This document shows, in pieces, positions 26,352 through 34,915 of a stretch of DNA of 64,000 bases. How positions within the stretch are numbered: position 1 is the stretch's first letter; every line of letters starts with the position of its first letter. The notes below the pieces were generated by a model. It was not told the DNA's origin. It did no database searches and worked only from the letters and a program-made list of their open reading frames with translations. Position numbers and translations under genes: made by a program. The stretch is from Terrabacter tumescens (lineage in GTDB: Bacteria; Actinomycetota; Actinomycetes; Actinomycetales; Dermatophilaceae): NCBI RefSeq assembly GCF_014646815.1, contig NZ_BMNZ01000006.1:124001-188000 (forward strand), written 5' to 3'.

Positions 26352-27485
26352 TCAGGAACCGACCGGGAGGGAGAGGGTGAAGGTTGCACCGTGCCCGCGC
26401 CCGGGGCTGGTCACCGTGAGTCTGCCTCCGTGGGCCTGCGCGATGGCCTTGGCGATCGTGAGACCGACGCCGCTGCCGCGGGCATCCCGGGTCCGCGCGG
26501 CGTCGCCGCGGTAGAACCGTTCGAACACGTGGGTGAGCTGGTCGGGCTCGAGCCCCTCGCCGCTGTCCTGGACGACGAGACGCACCTCGCCGCCGGACTG
26601 CGTCGCGGACAGGATGACCTCTCCCCCCGCGGGGGTGTGGCGCAGGGCGTTGGCGAGGAGGTTGGCCAGGACCTGGCCGACGCGCTCCGGGTCAGCCACC
26701 ACCCGCGCGTCGGCGCACTGTCCCAGCTCTAGACGCACCCCTTTCGTCGAGAACCCCGACCGGACCTCCCGTTTCGCGGTCTCGAGGAGCTCGCGGACCT
26801 CCACGTTGCTCCGCCTCAGCTCCAGGCGCCCCTCCTCCGCGCGGGAGACGGCCGACATGTCGTCGCACAGGCGGGCCAGCCGTTCGACGTTGGACCGGAA
26901 CAACGAGGAGGTCGGTTCGTCCCACGCGACGACCCGGTCGTCGAGGCCGTCCAGGTAGGCGGCCAGGGTCGCGACCGGCGTGCGCATCTCGTGCGCGACG
27001 TCGCCCACGAGTCGGCGTCGCGTCTGCTCGGCGTCGCCGAGCCGTCCGGCCATGGCGTTGAACGCCTCCGCGAGGCTCGCGAGCTCCGGCCCCGCGTCGG
27101 AGACCGTGGCCCGTGCGGCGTAGTTCCCCTCCCCCATCTCGTGGGCCGCCGCGGTCAGCACCGCCAGCGGACGCGTCAGACGGCCCGCCACATACCAGGT
27201 CACTCCCAGCGCGCAGAGCACCGCGATGACCAGCGCCACGGCGAGGGAGACGAAGCTGGCCTCGTTGTATGCCTGCTCGACGTGTGCGAGCTCGGACGCG
27301 CTCGCGGACATGCCTGCCCGCAGCAAGTGGTCGTGGAAGAGCGGCGGCCCGATCAGGGCGGCGACAGCGCTGGCCGTGACGATGCCGGCGACCACGACGG
27401 CACCCTGGGCCACCATCAGCCGCGTGCCAAGTGATCGGGCCGCCCACCGGGAACCAGGGACATCAGGACGGAAGGCGCGCACCAT
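26352..27485 (-). CDS. Sensor histidine kinase
   Basis: A 377-residue membrane kinase. Two membrane helices (about residues 25-46 and 80-100) bracket a short outer loop of about 35 residues. A HAMP linker (GRLTRPLAVLTAAAHEMGEG) is followed by the HisKA domain with His165 in DVAHEMRTP, and a HATPase domain with N-box NLLANALRHTP and GSGVGLTIAK. The ATG at 27485 is used; the longer open frame upstream is not kinase-like. It is the likely partner of the response regulator at 25104-25817. Confidence 0.92.
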   Translation of the reverse strand: MVRAFRPDVPGSRWAARSLGTRLMVAQGAVVVAGIVTASAVAALIGPPLFHDHLLRAGMSASASELAHVEQAYNEASFVSLAVALVIAVLCALGVTWYVAGRLTRPLAVLTAAAHEMGEGNYAARATVSDAGPELASLAEAFNAMAGRLGDAEQTRRRLVGDVAHEMRTPVATLAAYLDGLDDRVVAWDEPTSSLFRSNVERLARLCDDMSAVSRAEEGRLELRRSNVEVRELLETAKREVRSGFSTKGVRLELGQCADARVVADPERVGQVLANLLANALRHTPAGGEVILSATQSGGEVRLVVQDSGEGLEPDQLTHVFERFYRGDAARTRDARGSGVGLTIAKAIAQAHGGRLTVTSPGRGHGATFTLSLPVGS

Positions 27486-27543
27486 GGCCCCAGTGTGGCG
27501 TCGCCGCCACGGATACGCGCCGCGCGGGAAGGGGCCGACGGCG

Positions 27544-27565
27544 ATCTTGACCGAACCTTCAGGAA
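27544..27565. promoter_or_regulatory. Second candidate response-regulator site
   Basis: ATCTT at 27544 and CCTTCAGGAA at 27556 keep the spacing of the element at 25876-25897. It lies in the divergent region between the kinase gene (minus strand) and the DUF305 gene (plus strand). Confidence 0.45.
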
Positions 27566-27636
27566 ATCGCAGTCGGGTCTGAACGTCGCCCGGGCAGCCT
27601 CGGACGCAGGACCCGCCGGCCCAAACGTTTTGCTGC

Positions 27637-27669
27637 CCGGTCTCCCTGGCCAACCTCCCGGGAGACCGG
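27637..27669. repeat. 10-bp perfect inverted repeat upstream of the DUF305 gene
   Basis: CCGGTCTCCC and GGGAGACCGG with a 13-base spacer, ending about 70 bp before the DUF305 start. It could be an operator or an RNA hairpin in the 5' leader. Confidence 0.4.
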
Positions 27670-27739
27670 TCGGCACCCAGAGACCGCACGGACCGCCGGC
27701 GAGGGCCTGCAACCTGCACCCGACGACGAAGGAACTCCC

Positions 27740-28378
27740 GTGACCCGCACCCTGAAGACCCTTGCCGCCACGGCCGCCCTGGCCACCTCTCTCGCTGTCG
27801 GCGCCTGCAGCTCCAACGACACGACGTCCGGCCACCAGATGCCGGGCGACTCGATGACGGCGATGGGCTCCGCGCCGGCGACACCCTCAGGAGCCGCCTC
27901 CGCCGCCTCCGCCCACAACCAGGCCGACATCACGTTCGCCTCGAGCATGGTCCCGCACCACCAGCAGGCCATCGAGATGGCCGACCTGGCCCTGCGCCAG
28001 GCCACCAGCGCCGACGTCAAGAAGCTGGCGACTCAGATCAAGGCAGCCCAGGACCCGGAGATCGCCACCATGACCGGATGGCTCACGTCCTGGGGCGCCG
28101 CGCCCATGCCCAGCGGTGACCACGACATGGACGGGATGAGCATGGACGGGATGATGAGCGCCGAGGAGATGTCGGCCCTGGAGAAGGCCTCCGGGTCGGG
28201 CTTCGACCGGATGTGGCTGCAGCTGATGATCAAGCACCACGAGGGGGCCGTGACGATGGCCAGGACCCAGCTGTCCCAGGGGCAGAGCGGCGACGCCAAG
28301 GAGCTTGCCCAGGCCGTCATCGACGGACAGACGAAGGAGATCGCCACGATGACGGAGCTGCTCAAGACCTCCCTCTGA
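27740..28378 (+). CDS. DUF305 lipoprotein, Met/His-rich
   Basis: A 212-residue protein starting at GTG after AAGGA. The signal peptide ends in lipobox AVGAC. The DUF305 core shows paired His motifs MVPHHQQAIEMA and MIKHHEGAVTMA, and a Met/Asp/His-rich loop (GDHDMDGMSMDGMM). Proteins of this family have a ferritin-like four-helix fold and occur next to copper resistance genes. With the copper ATPase just downstream and the kinase divergent, a role in periplasmic-side copper handling is likely but not shown. Confidence 0.88.
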   Translation: MTRTLKTLAATAALATSLAVGACSSNDTTSGHQMPGDSMTAMGSAPATPSGAASAASAHNQADITFASSMVPHHQQAIEMADLALRQATSADVKKLATQIKAAQDPEIATMTGWLTSWGAAPMPSGDHDMDGMSMDGMMSAEEMSALEKASGSGFDRMWLQLMIKHHEGAVTMARTQLSQGQSGDAKELAQAVIDGQTKEIATMTELLKTSL

Positions 28379-28399
28379 TCACGCAGGCGCCAGCGCCCC

Positions 28400-28440
28400 G
28401 CAAAGGGCCGGACCCGTCGACGACGGGTCCGGTCCTTTGC
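28400..28440 (+). terminator. Strong hairpin after the DUF305 gene
   Basis: A near-perfect stem of about 19 bp (GCAAAGG...CCTTTGC outer arms, one mismatch) with a 3-base loop, 21 bp after the stop. It separates the DUF305 gene from the copper ATPase promoter. Confidence 0.7.
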
Positions 28441-28485
28441 GTGTCCACGAACGCGTGCGAGAGCGCGAGAACCGGGTCCATCCCC

Positions 28486-28513
28486 TTGCATATATACCCC
28501 ACGGGGGTATCCT
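28486..28513 (+). promoter_or_regulatory. Copper ATPase promoter with CsoR-type operator
   Basis: TTGCAT (28486-28491) and TATCCT (28508-28513) are spaced 16 bp. Between and overlapping them at 28494-28510 lies the palindrome ATACCCC-ACG-GGGGTAT, the type of G/C-tract site bound by CsoR repressors. TATCCT lies six bases before the ATG, so the mRNA should be leaderless. CsoR releases such sites on binding Cu(I). Confidence 0.72.
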
Positions 28514-28519
28514 GAAGCC

Positions 28520-30919
28520 ATGGACACGCACAGCGAACACTCGATCTCTCCGACGGGCTCGTTGGTGCAGGACCCCGTCTGCGGCATGGACGTCGACCCC
28601 GCCACCACCGAGCACCACCTCGAGCGGGAGGGCCACGACCACTACTTCTGCTCCGCCGGGTGCCGCGCGCAGTTCGAGACCCAGCCCGACGCATACGCAC
28701 TCGGTCCGGCAGGACGTGCGGGCACCGGTCACGACCACGAGAGGCACCAGCACGGCGGCCGCCCACACCACGACCAGCCCTCGGGCGCAGCAGCATCCGC
28801 CGACGCCGTCACGGAGTGGACGTGCCCCATGCACCCGGAGATCCGACAGCCGGGCCCCGGCACCTGCCCCATCTGCGGCATGGCCCTCGAGCCGGTGACC
28901 GTGACCGCCGACAGCGGCCCCAACCCCGAGCTGGCCGACATGACCCGCCGGTTCAAGACGGCGGTCGCGCTGACCATCCCCGTCCTCATCCTGTCCATGG
29001 GGCGCGACCTCGTCCCCGCCCTGCACGACGCCATTCCCAGCGACGTGGCCACCTGGGGGCAGCTCGTCCTCGCGACCCCGGTCGTGCTGTGGGCCGGATG
29101 GCCGTTCTTCGAGCGCGGGTGGACCTCCGTCCGCACGATGAAGCTGAACATGTTCACCCTCATCGCGATGGGCACCGGTGTCGCGTGGCTGTTCAGCGTC
29201 GTCGCAACCGTCGCACCCCAGCTCTTCCCGGAGGCCTTCCGGATGGACGGGACGGTCGCCGTCTACTTCGAGGCGGCCGCCGTCATCACGACCCTCGTCC
29301 TGCTCGGGCAGGTCCTCGAGCTTCGCGCACGGGAGAGCACCTCCGGCGCCATCAGGGCACTGCTCGACCTCACCCCGAAGACCGCCCACAGGGTCGCGCC
29401 GGACGGGACCGAAGCCGACGTCAACCTCGACGAGGTCCAGGTCGGCGACCTGCTGCGCGTCCGGCCAGGCGAGTCCGTCCCCGTCGACGGCGCCGTGCAG
29501 GACGGGCACTCCACCCTCGACGAGTCCATGGTGACAGGCGAGTCCATGCCGGTCACCAAGCAGGCCGGCGACTCCGTCATCGGCGGCACCGTGAACCAGA
29601 CCGGCTCGATCGTCATGCGCGCCGGCAACGTCGGGCGAGACACGATGCTCGCCCGCATCGTGCAGATGGTCGCCGACGCACAACGCTCCCGAGCCCCCAT
29701 CCAGCGGCTCGCCGACCAGGTCTCCGCCGTGTTCGTGCCCGTCGTCATCGCCGCCGCGGTGGTCGCATTCATCGTGTGGGCGACCGTCGGCCCGGACCCG
29801 CGCCTGGCGCACGCGCTCGTCGTCGCCGTCAGCGTCCTCATCATCGCCTGCCCCTGCGCCCTGGGGCTCGCAACGCCCGTCTCGATCATGGTCGGCGTCG
29901 GCCGCGGCGCCTCCCTCGGCGTCCTCATCAAGAACGCCGAGGCACTCGAGCGACTGGAGAAGGTCGACACGCTCGTCGTCGACAAGACCGGCACCCTGAC
30001 CCAGGGCCGACCCTCCGTCACCCACGTCATCGCCGTCGACGGCATGGATGAGGACGAGGTCCTGCGCCTTGCTGCGAGCGTCGAACGCGCCAGCGAGCAC
30101 CCCCTCGGCACGGCCATCGTGCGGGCCGCCACCGACGCCGGACTGGACGTCCCTGCCGCCGCGGACTTCGACGCGCCCGTGGGCAAGGGCGTCACCGGCA
30201 CGGTCGACGCACGACAGGTCCTCGTGGGCAGCCAGCGCTTCCTCGCCGGACACGACGTCGACACTCACAGGATGGACGCCGAGGCCGATCGGCTGCGCGC
30301 CGACGGCGCCAGCGCCGTCTACGTCGCGATCGACGGTCGCGTCGCCGGGGTGCTCGCCATCGCCGACCCCGTCAAGGACACCACCGCAGCCGCGCTGCAC
30401 GCGCTCCGCGCGGACGGCATCGCCGTGGTCATGCTCACCGGCGACAACCAGGTCACCGCCGCGGCCGTCGCCCGCGGCCTCGGCATCGAGCGCGTCGAGG
30501 CCGAGGTCCTGCCTGACCACAAGAGCGACGTCGTTCAGGCACTGCGCGCCGAAGGCCGCGTCGTCGCCATGGCCGGTGACGGCGTCAACGACGCCCCCGC
30601 GCTCACGGCCGCCGACGTCGGCATCGCCATGAGCACCGGCACCGACGTCGCCATCGAGAGCGCCGGCGTCACCCTCCTCAAGGGCGACCTGACCGGCATC
30701 GTCCACGCCCGGGCGCTGTCCAAGGCCACCATGTCGAACATCCGGCAGAACCTCGTGTTCGCCTTCGTCTACAACGCCGCCGGCATCCCGCTCGCCGCCG
30801 GGGTCCTCTACCCGGCCTTCGGGCTGCTGCTCTCGCCGATGATCGCAGCGGCCGCCATGGCTCTGTCCTCCGTCAGCGTCATCAGCAACGCCCTCCGGCT
30901 GCGCCGACAGCAGCTCTGA
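28520..30919 (+). CDS. copA: Copper-exporting P1B-type ATPase with YHS and heavy-metal-binding domains
   Basis: A 799-residue metal ATPase. The N-terminus has a YHS domain ([12 protein letters not shown]...[11 protein letters not shown]), a His-rich linker, and a second metal-binding module ([22 protein letters not shown]) near residue 101. The transport motif [10 protein letters not shown], phosphorylation Asp in DKTGTLTQG near residue 489, TGES and [10 protein letters not shown] are all present. The CPC motif indicates Cu(I) export. No csoR or copper chaperone gene adjoins it despite the CsoR-type operator. Confidence 0.93.
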   Translation: MDTHSEHSISPTGSLVQDPVCGMDVDPATTEHHLEREGHDHYFCSAGCRAQFETQPDAYALGPAGRAGTGHDHERHQHGGRPHHDQPSGAAASADAVTEWTCPMHPEIRQPGPGTCPICGMALEPVTVTADSGPNPELADMTRRFKTAVALTIPVLILSMGRDLVPALHDAIPSDVATWGQLVLATPVVLWAGWPFFERGWTSVRTMKLNMFTLIAMGTGVAWLFSVVATVAPQLFPEAFRMDGTVAVYFEAAAVITTLVLLGQVLELRARESTSGAIRALLDLTPKTAHRVAPDGTEADVNLDEVQVGDLLRVRPGESVPVDGAVQDGHSTLDESMVTGESMPVTKQAGDSVIGGTVNQTGSIVMRAGNVGRDTMLARIVQMVADAQRSRAPIQRLADQVSAVFVPVVIAAAVVAFIVWATVGPDPRLAHALVVAVSVLIIACPCALGLATPVSIMVGVGRGASLGVLIKNAEALERLEKVDTLVVDKTGTLTQGRPSVTHVIAVDGMDEDEVLRLAASVERASEHPLGTAIVRAATDAGLDVPAAADFDAPVGKGVTGTVDARQVLVGSQRFLAGHDVDTHRMDAEADRLRADGASAVYVAIDGRVAGVLAIADPVKDTTAAALHALRADGIAVVMLTGDNQVTAAAVARGLGIERVEAEVLPDHKSDVVQALRAEGRVVAMAGDGVNDAPALTAADVGIAMSTGTDVAIESAGVTLLKGDLTGIVHARALSKATMSNIRQNLVFAFVYNAAGIPLAAGVLYPAFGLLLSPMIAAAAMALSSVSVISNALRLRRQQL

Positions 30920-30936
30920 CCACGTCGCGCCCGACG

Positions 30937-30975
30937 CGAAGGGGCCCGGACGGCAATGCCGTCCGGGCCCCTTCG
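30937..30975. terminator. Bidirectional terminator between copA and nrdJ
   Basis: An 18-bp perfect stem (CGAAGGGGCCCGGACGGC and its complement) with loop AAT lies in the 70-bp gap between the convergent genes. Confidence 0.75.
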
Positions 30976-30989
30976 TCACACCGTGATCG

Positions 30990-33920
30990 TCAGCTGCAGC
31001 CGCTGGTGCTTCCGCAGCCCTCGCAGACGTAGCAGGAGCCGGCGGGACGCATCTTCGTGCCGCAGGTCATGCAGATCGGCGCGTCGGCCGTGATGCCACC
31101 GAACTTCTCGAGCAGCTCGGCCGAGCTGTGCACGTCGTTCGAGATCTCACGGGCAGAGGCAGCGCCCGCACCCGACTTGACCTCGGCAGCAGCCGCCGGC
31201 GACTCGGCCTTGCTCGCCTCGTCCGCCTTGACCTCGGCCTTCTTCGAGACCGGAGCCGACTGCTGGAGCGACTCGAGCTCGTCCTCGAGGTCCTCGTCGG
31301 ACTCATCGGACTCGATGGCCTCGTAGGAGCCGGTCTCGACCTGGCGGGCCCGCTCGGCGGCCGTGTGGATGCCCATGAAGGAGCGGGTGTCGAAGTCGAG
31401 GTAGTCGAGCGCCAGACGGCGGAAGACGTAGTCCATGATCGACTGCGCCATGCGCACGTCCGGGTCGTCCGTCAGGCCGGCCGGCTCGAAGCGGAGGTTG
31501 GTGAACTTCTCCACGAAGGTCTCGAGCGGCACGCCGTACTGCAGACCGATCGACACGGCGATCGAGAAGGCGTCCATCACGCCGGCGAGGGTCGAGCCCT
31601 GCTTGCCGAACTTGAGGAAGATCTCGCCGAGCTGCTGGTCGTCGTACGTGCCGGCCGTGAGGTAGCCCTCGGCCCCACCGACGGCGAACGACGTCGTCTG
31701 CGAGCTGCGGCGCTTGGGCAGACGGCGACGGACCGGGCGGTACTCGATGACCTTCTCGACCTTGACGTGGGCGGCAGCGGCGTCGGCGGCGGCCTTGTTG
31801 TCCTTGGCCGTCGAGCCGCCGTCGGACAACGGCTGACCGACCTTGCAGTTGTCGCGGTAGATGGCGAGCGCCTTGATGCCGAGCTTCCAGCCCTGCATGT
31901 AGACGTCCTGGATCTCCTCGACCGTGGCGGTCTCGGGCAGGTTGACCGTCTTGGAGATGGCACCGGAGAGGAACGGCTGCGTCGCGGCCATCATGCGCAC
32001 GTGGCCCATGGCCGAGATCGAGCGCGCACCCATTGCGGTGTCGAAGACCTCGTAGTGCTCGGGCTTGAGGCCGGGCGCGTCGATGACGTGGCCCTTGTCG
32101 GCGATGTACTCGACGATGGCCTCGATCGACTCCTGCTGGTAGCCGAGCTTCTTGAGCGCACGCGGGATGGTGAGGTTGACGATCTGCATCGAGCCGCCAC
32201 CGACGAGCTTCTTGAACTTGACGAGCGAGAAGTCCGGCTCGATGCCGGTCGTGTCGCAGTCCATCATGAAGCCGATGGTGCCGGTCGGCGCGAGCACCGA
32301 CGCCTGGGCGTTGCGGTACCCGTGCTTCTCACCGAGCTTGACGACGTCGTCCCACGCCTTCGTCGCGAGCTTGTGGACGTCGGAGTCCATCGCGTCGAGG
32401 GTCTTGATGTTGTCGTTGGCGGCCTGGTGCTTGCGCATGACCTTCTTGTGGGCGTCCGCGTTGCGGGCGTAGCCGGCGTAGGCGCCGACGACCGAGGCCA
32501 TCTCGGCGGAGCGCTTGTAGGCGGCGCCCGTCAGCAGCGAGGTGATCGAGGCAGCGAGCGCACGGCCACCCTCGGAGTCGTAGCCGTGGCCGGTCGCCAT
32601 GAGGAGGGCGCCGAGGTTGGCGTAGCCGATGCCGAGCTGGCGGTAGTTGCGCGTCGTCTCACCGATGGGCTCGGTCGGGAAGTCCGCGAAGCAGATCGAG
32701 ATGTCCATCGCCGTGATGACGAGCTCGACGACCTTCTGGAAGGTGACGGCGTCGAAGGTGTCGTCGTCGCGGAGGAACTTCAGCAGGTTGAGCGAGGCGA
32801 GGTTGCACGAGGAGTTGTCGAGCGACATGTACTCCGAGCACGGGTTGGAGGCCGTGATGCGGCCCGTCTCGGGGTTGGTGTGCCACGCGTTGATCGTGTC
32901 GTCGTACTGGATGCCCGGGTCGGCGCACTCCCACGCGGCCTTGGCGATCTTGCCGAAGAGCTCACGGGCGTCGACGGTGTCGATGACCGAGCCGTCCGAG
33001 CGCGAGCGCAGGCCGAACTCGGTGCCGTCCTCGACGGCCTTCATGAACTCGTCGTTGACGCGGACCGAGTTGTTGGCGTTCTGGTACTGGACGGAGACGA
33101 TGTCCTTGCCGCCGAGGTCCATGTCGAAGCCGGCGTCGCGCAGGGCGCGGATCTTGTCCTCCTCGCGCGCCTTCGTCTCGACGAACTCCTCGATGTCGGG
33201 GTGGTCGACGTCGAGCACGACCATCTTGGCCGCACGACGCGTGGCGCCGCCCGACTTGATGGTGCCGGCGGACGCGTCGGCGCCGCGCATGAAGGAGACG
33301 GGGCCCGAGGCCGTGCCGCCGGAGGAGAGCAGCTCCTTGGAGGAGCGGATGCGGGAGAGGTTGAGGCCGGCGCCGGAGCCGCCCTGGAAGATCTTGCCCT
33401 CCTCCTTGTACCAGTTGAGGATCGAGTCCATCGAGTCGTCGACGGAGAGGATGAAGCAGGCCGAGACCTGCTGCGGGCTCTTCGTGCCGACGTTGAACCA
33501 GACCGGCGAGTTGAACGAGAAGACCTGGTGCAGCAGGGCGTGCGTCAGCTCGTGCTCGAAGATCTCGGCGTCCTCGGGCGAGGAGAAGTAGCCGTTGCTC
33601 TTGCCGGCGGCGACGTAGGTCAGCACGACACGGTCGATGAGCTGCTTGAGCGAGACCTCGCGGGCCGCGGTGCCGACCGCGCCGCGGAAGTACTTGGTGG
33701 TGACGATCGTGCTGGCGTTGACCGACCAGAAGTCGGGGAACTCGACGCCGCGCTGCTCGAAGATCGTCTCGCCGGTCTTCCAGTTCTGCTGGACGACGTC
33801 GCGCTTCTCCCAGGTCACCTCGTCGTAGGGGTGCACGCCGGGCGTGGTGTAGATGCGCTCGATCTTGACGCCCTTGGCGCCAGCCTTCGAGCGTGAGCTG
33901 CGGTTACCGATCTCCGTCAT
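30990..33920 (-). CDS. nrdJ: Vitamin B12-dependent (class II) ribonucleotide reductase
   Basis: A 976-residue enzyme that reduces ribonucleotides to deoxyribonucleotides using adenosylcobalamin. Visible signatures include SCNLASLNLL, the NPCSEYMSLDNSSC active-site region, and the Cys-rich C-terminal tail (CMTCGTKMRPAGSCYVCEGC) that shuttles electrons. The ATG at 33920 follows AGGGAGG nine bases upstream; the open frame before it is not family-like. It lies 94 bp after nrdR and is probably in its operon. As a class II enzyme it needs no oxygen, which allows dNTP supply in microoxic conditions. Confidence 0.95.
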   Translation of the reverse strand: MTEIGNRSSRSKAGAKGVKIERIYTTPGVHPYDEVTWEKRDVVQQNWKTGETIFEQRGVEFPDFWSVNASTIVTTKYFRGAVGTAAREVSLKQLIDRVVLTYVAAGKSNGYFSSPEDAEIFEHELTHALLHQVFSFNSPVWFNVGTKSPQQVSACFILSVDDSMDSILNWYKEEGKIFQGGSGAGLNLSRIRSSKELLSSGGTASGPVSFMRGADASAGTIKSGGATRRAAKMVVLDVDHPDIEEFVETKAREEDKIRALRDAGFDMDLGGKDIVSVQYQNANNSVRVNDEFMKAVEDGTEFGLRSRSDGSVIDTVDARELFGKIAKAAWECADPGIQYDDTINAWHTNPETGRITASNPCSEYMSLDNSSCNLASLNLLKFLRDDDTFDAVTFQKVVELVITAMDISICFADFPTEPIGETTRNYRQLGIGYANLGALLMATGHGYDSEGGRALAASITSLLTGAAYKRSAEMASVVGAYAGYARNADAHKKVMRKHQAANDNIKTLDAMDSDVHKLATKAWDDVVKLGEKHGYRNAQASVLAPTGTIGFMMDCDTTGIEPDFSLVKFKKLVGGGSMQIVNLTIPRALKKLGYQQESIEAIVEYIADKGHVIDAPGLKPEHYEVFDTAMGARSISAMGHVRMMAATQPFLSGAISKTVNLPETATVEEIQDVYMQGWKLGIKALAIYRDNCKVGQPLSDGGSTAKDNKAAADAAAAHVKVEKVIEYRPVRRRLPKRRSSQTTSFAVGGAEGYLTAGTYDDQQLGEIFLKFGKQGSTLAGVMDAFSIAVSIGLQYGVPLETFVEKFTNLRFEPAGLTDDPDVRMAQSIMDYVFRRLALDYLDFDTRSFMGIHTAAERARQVETGSYEAIESDESDEDLEDELESLQQSAPVSKKAEVKADEASKAESPAAAAEVKSGAGAASAREISNDVHSSAELLEKFGGITADAPICMTCGTKMRPAGSCYVCEGCGSTSGCS

Positions 33921-34014
33921 GTCGTGCGGCCTCCCTGACCGAATCTGCTGCTGGTGATGAGTCTTGCGGGGAGCACCGACAGTGGGTGGTGCTCCGGTGG
34001 TGCGTGGAGGGTGG

Positions 34015-34512
34015 TTACCGCTGGGCGTCGAACCGGGCGGGAGCGGTGGGCTCCTCCCCCAGCGCGTCGCGCTCGGCTCGAAGGAGCGCGATGGCTCCCT
34101 CGAAGTCCTCGAGGCTCTCCCACGCCTGGTAGACGCTGGCGAACCTGAGGTATGCGACCTCGTCGAGCTCGCGGAGCGGTTCGAGGACGGCCATGCCGAC
34201 CTCGTGCGCCTCGATCTCGGCGTTTCCCTGCGACCGAATGGCCTCCTCGACCTTTTGGGCGAGAAGGGCCAGGTCGTCCTCGCTGACGGGCCTGCCCTGG
34301 CATGCCTTGCGCACACCGGTGAGGACCTTGGCCCGGCTGAACGGCTCGGACGCGCCCGACCGCTTGATCACGTTGAGACTCGAGGTCTCGAGCGTGGTGA
34401 AGCGGCGGTTGCACTCGGGGCACTGGCGGCGGCGCCGGATGCAGGCCCCGTCGTCGGTGGTGCGTGAGTCGATGACCCGCGAGTCGGTGTGGCGACAGAA
34501 CGGACAGTGCAC
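34015..34512 (-). CDS. nrdR: Transcriptional repressor NrdR
   Basis: A 165-residue regulator with a four-Cys zinc ribbon (Cys3 and Cys6 in HCPFC; Cys31 and Cys34 in CPEC) and an ATP-cone domain ([32 protein letters not shown]). NrdR senses ATP/dATP and represses ribonucleotide reductase genes. It starts at GTG with GGAAGGTG about eight bases upstream, and lies directly before nrdJ. Candidate NrdR boxes are found about 175-225 bp upstream. Confidence 0.95.
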   Translation of the reverse strand: MHCPFCRHTDSRVIDSRTTDDGACIRRRRQCPECNRRFTTLETSSLNVIKRSGASEPFSRAKVLTGVRKACQGRPVSEDDLALLAQKVEEAIRSQGNAEIEAHEVGMAVLEPLRELDEVAYLRFASVYQAWESLEDFEGAIALLRAERDALGEEPTAPARFDAQR

Positions 34513-34915
34513 GTCCGGGTCACCTTCCTTCCCGAGATCCGGTCGTTCATCGATGGACAGGCTTCCCGTATGCCGTGCCGGGCCGTCCCAGCGACACGGC
34601 CGGTGTTCGTGGGACCGGTCGGGGCTGGGGACGAGCCTGGGGACGACGTGGGGATGACCTGTGCGTAACCCCAGTCTTCCTGGGGACTACATGTGGACGT
34701 CTTACATCTGTGTAACTACTAGATGTAGGGGTAACTGTAGGCACGCTGTGACCCCCATCGCAAGCGAATCGCCGCGGTCCGGCGTGGCGTGTCGCTGACC
34801 TGCGCAAACGTCACTCAGGCCACGTAGGCACCGGGCGTGTCGTCACCGTCCGCCCCCACATCTAGGGGTGCGCGCGACTCGCCGACCCCTCATCTACGGC
34901 CGCCTGCACCGGCGC
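34513..34915. other. nrdR upstream region
   Basis: 403 bp between the nrdR start and the stop of the MFS gene, both on the minus strand. It holds the candidate NrdR boxes at 34686-34728 and a short CCCCAG/CTGGGG hairpin at 34669-34685. No adenosylcobalamin riboswitch consensus was recognised and no convincing coding frame is present. Confidence 0.5.
34686..34728 (-). promoter_or_regulatory. Candidate NrdR boxes
   Basis: Three palindromic AT-richer elements: ACTACATGTGG (centre about 34691), TTACATCTGTGTAA (34702-34715) and CTACTAGATGTAG (34716-34728). The outer two are about 31 bp apart centre to centre, the three-turn spacing usual for paired NrdR boxes. The local drop in GC also suggests a promoter. 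Assignment rests on position, symmetry and spacing. Confidence 0.5.

Noticed and set aside
28379-30979. Long minus-strand frame opposite the copper ATPase
   Set aside because: It covers the ATPase antisense, has low-complexity Gly/Asp/Val composition and runs across the terminator hairpins.
31128-33896. Long plus-strand frame opposite nrdJ
   Set aside because: Antisense shadow of a well-supported ribonucleotide reductase gene, rich in Leu/Val/Asp repeats and without motifs.
34513-34915. Cobalamin riboswitch before the B12-dependent reductase operon
   Set aside because: No B12-box (GCCACTG-like) element or long structured leader was recognised on the minus strand.
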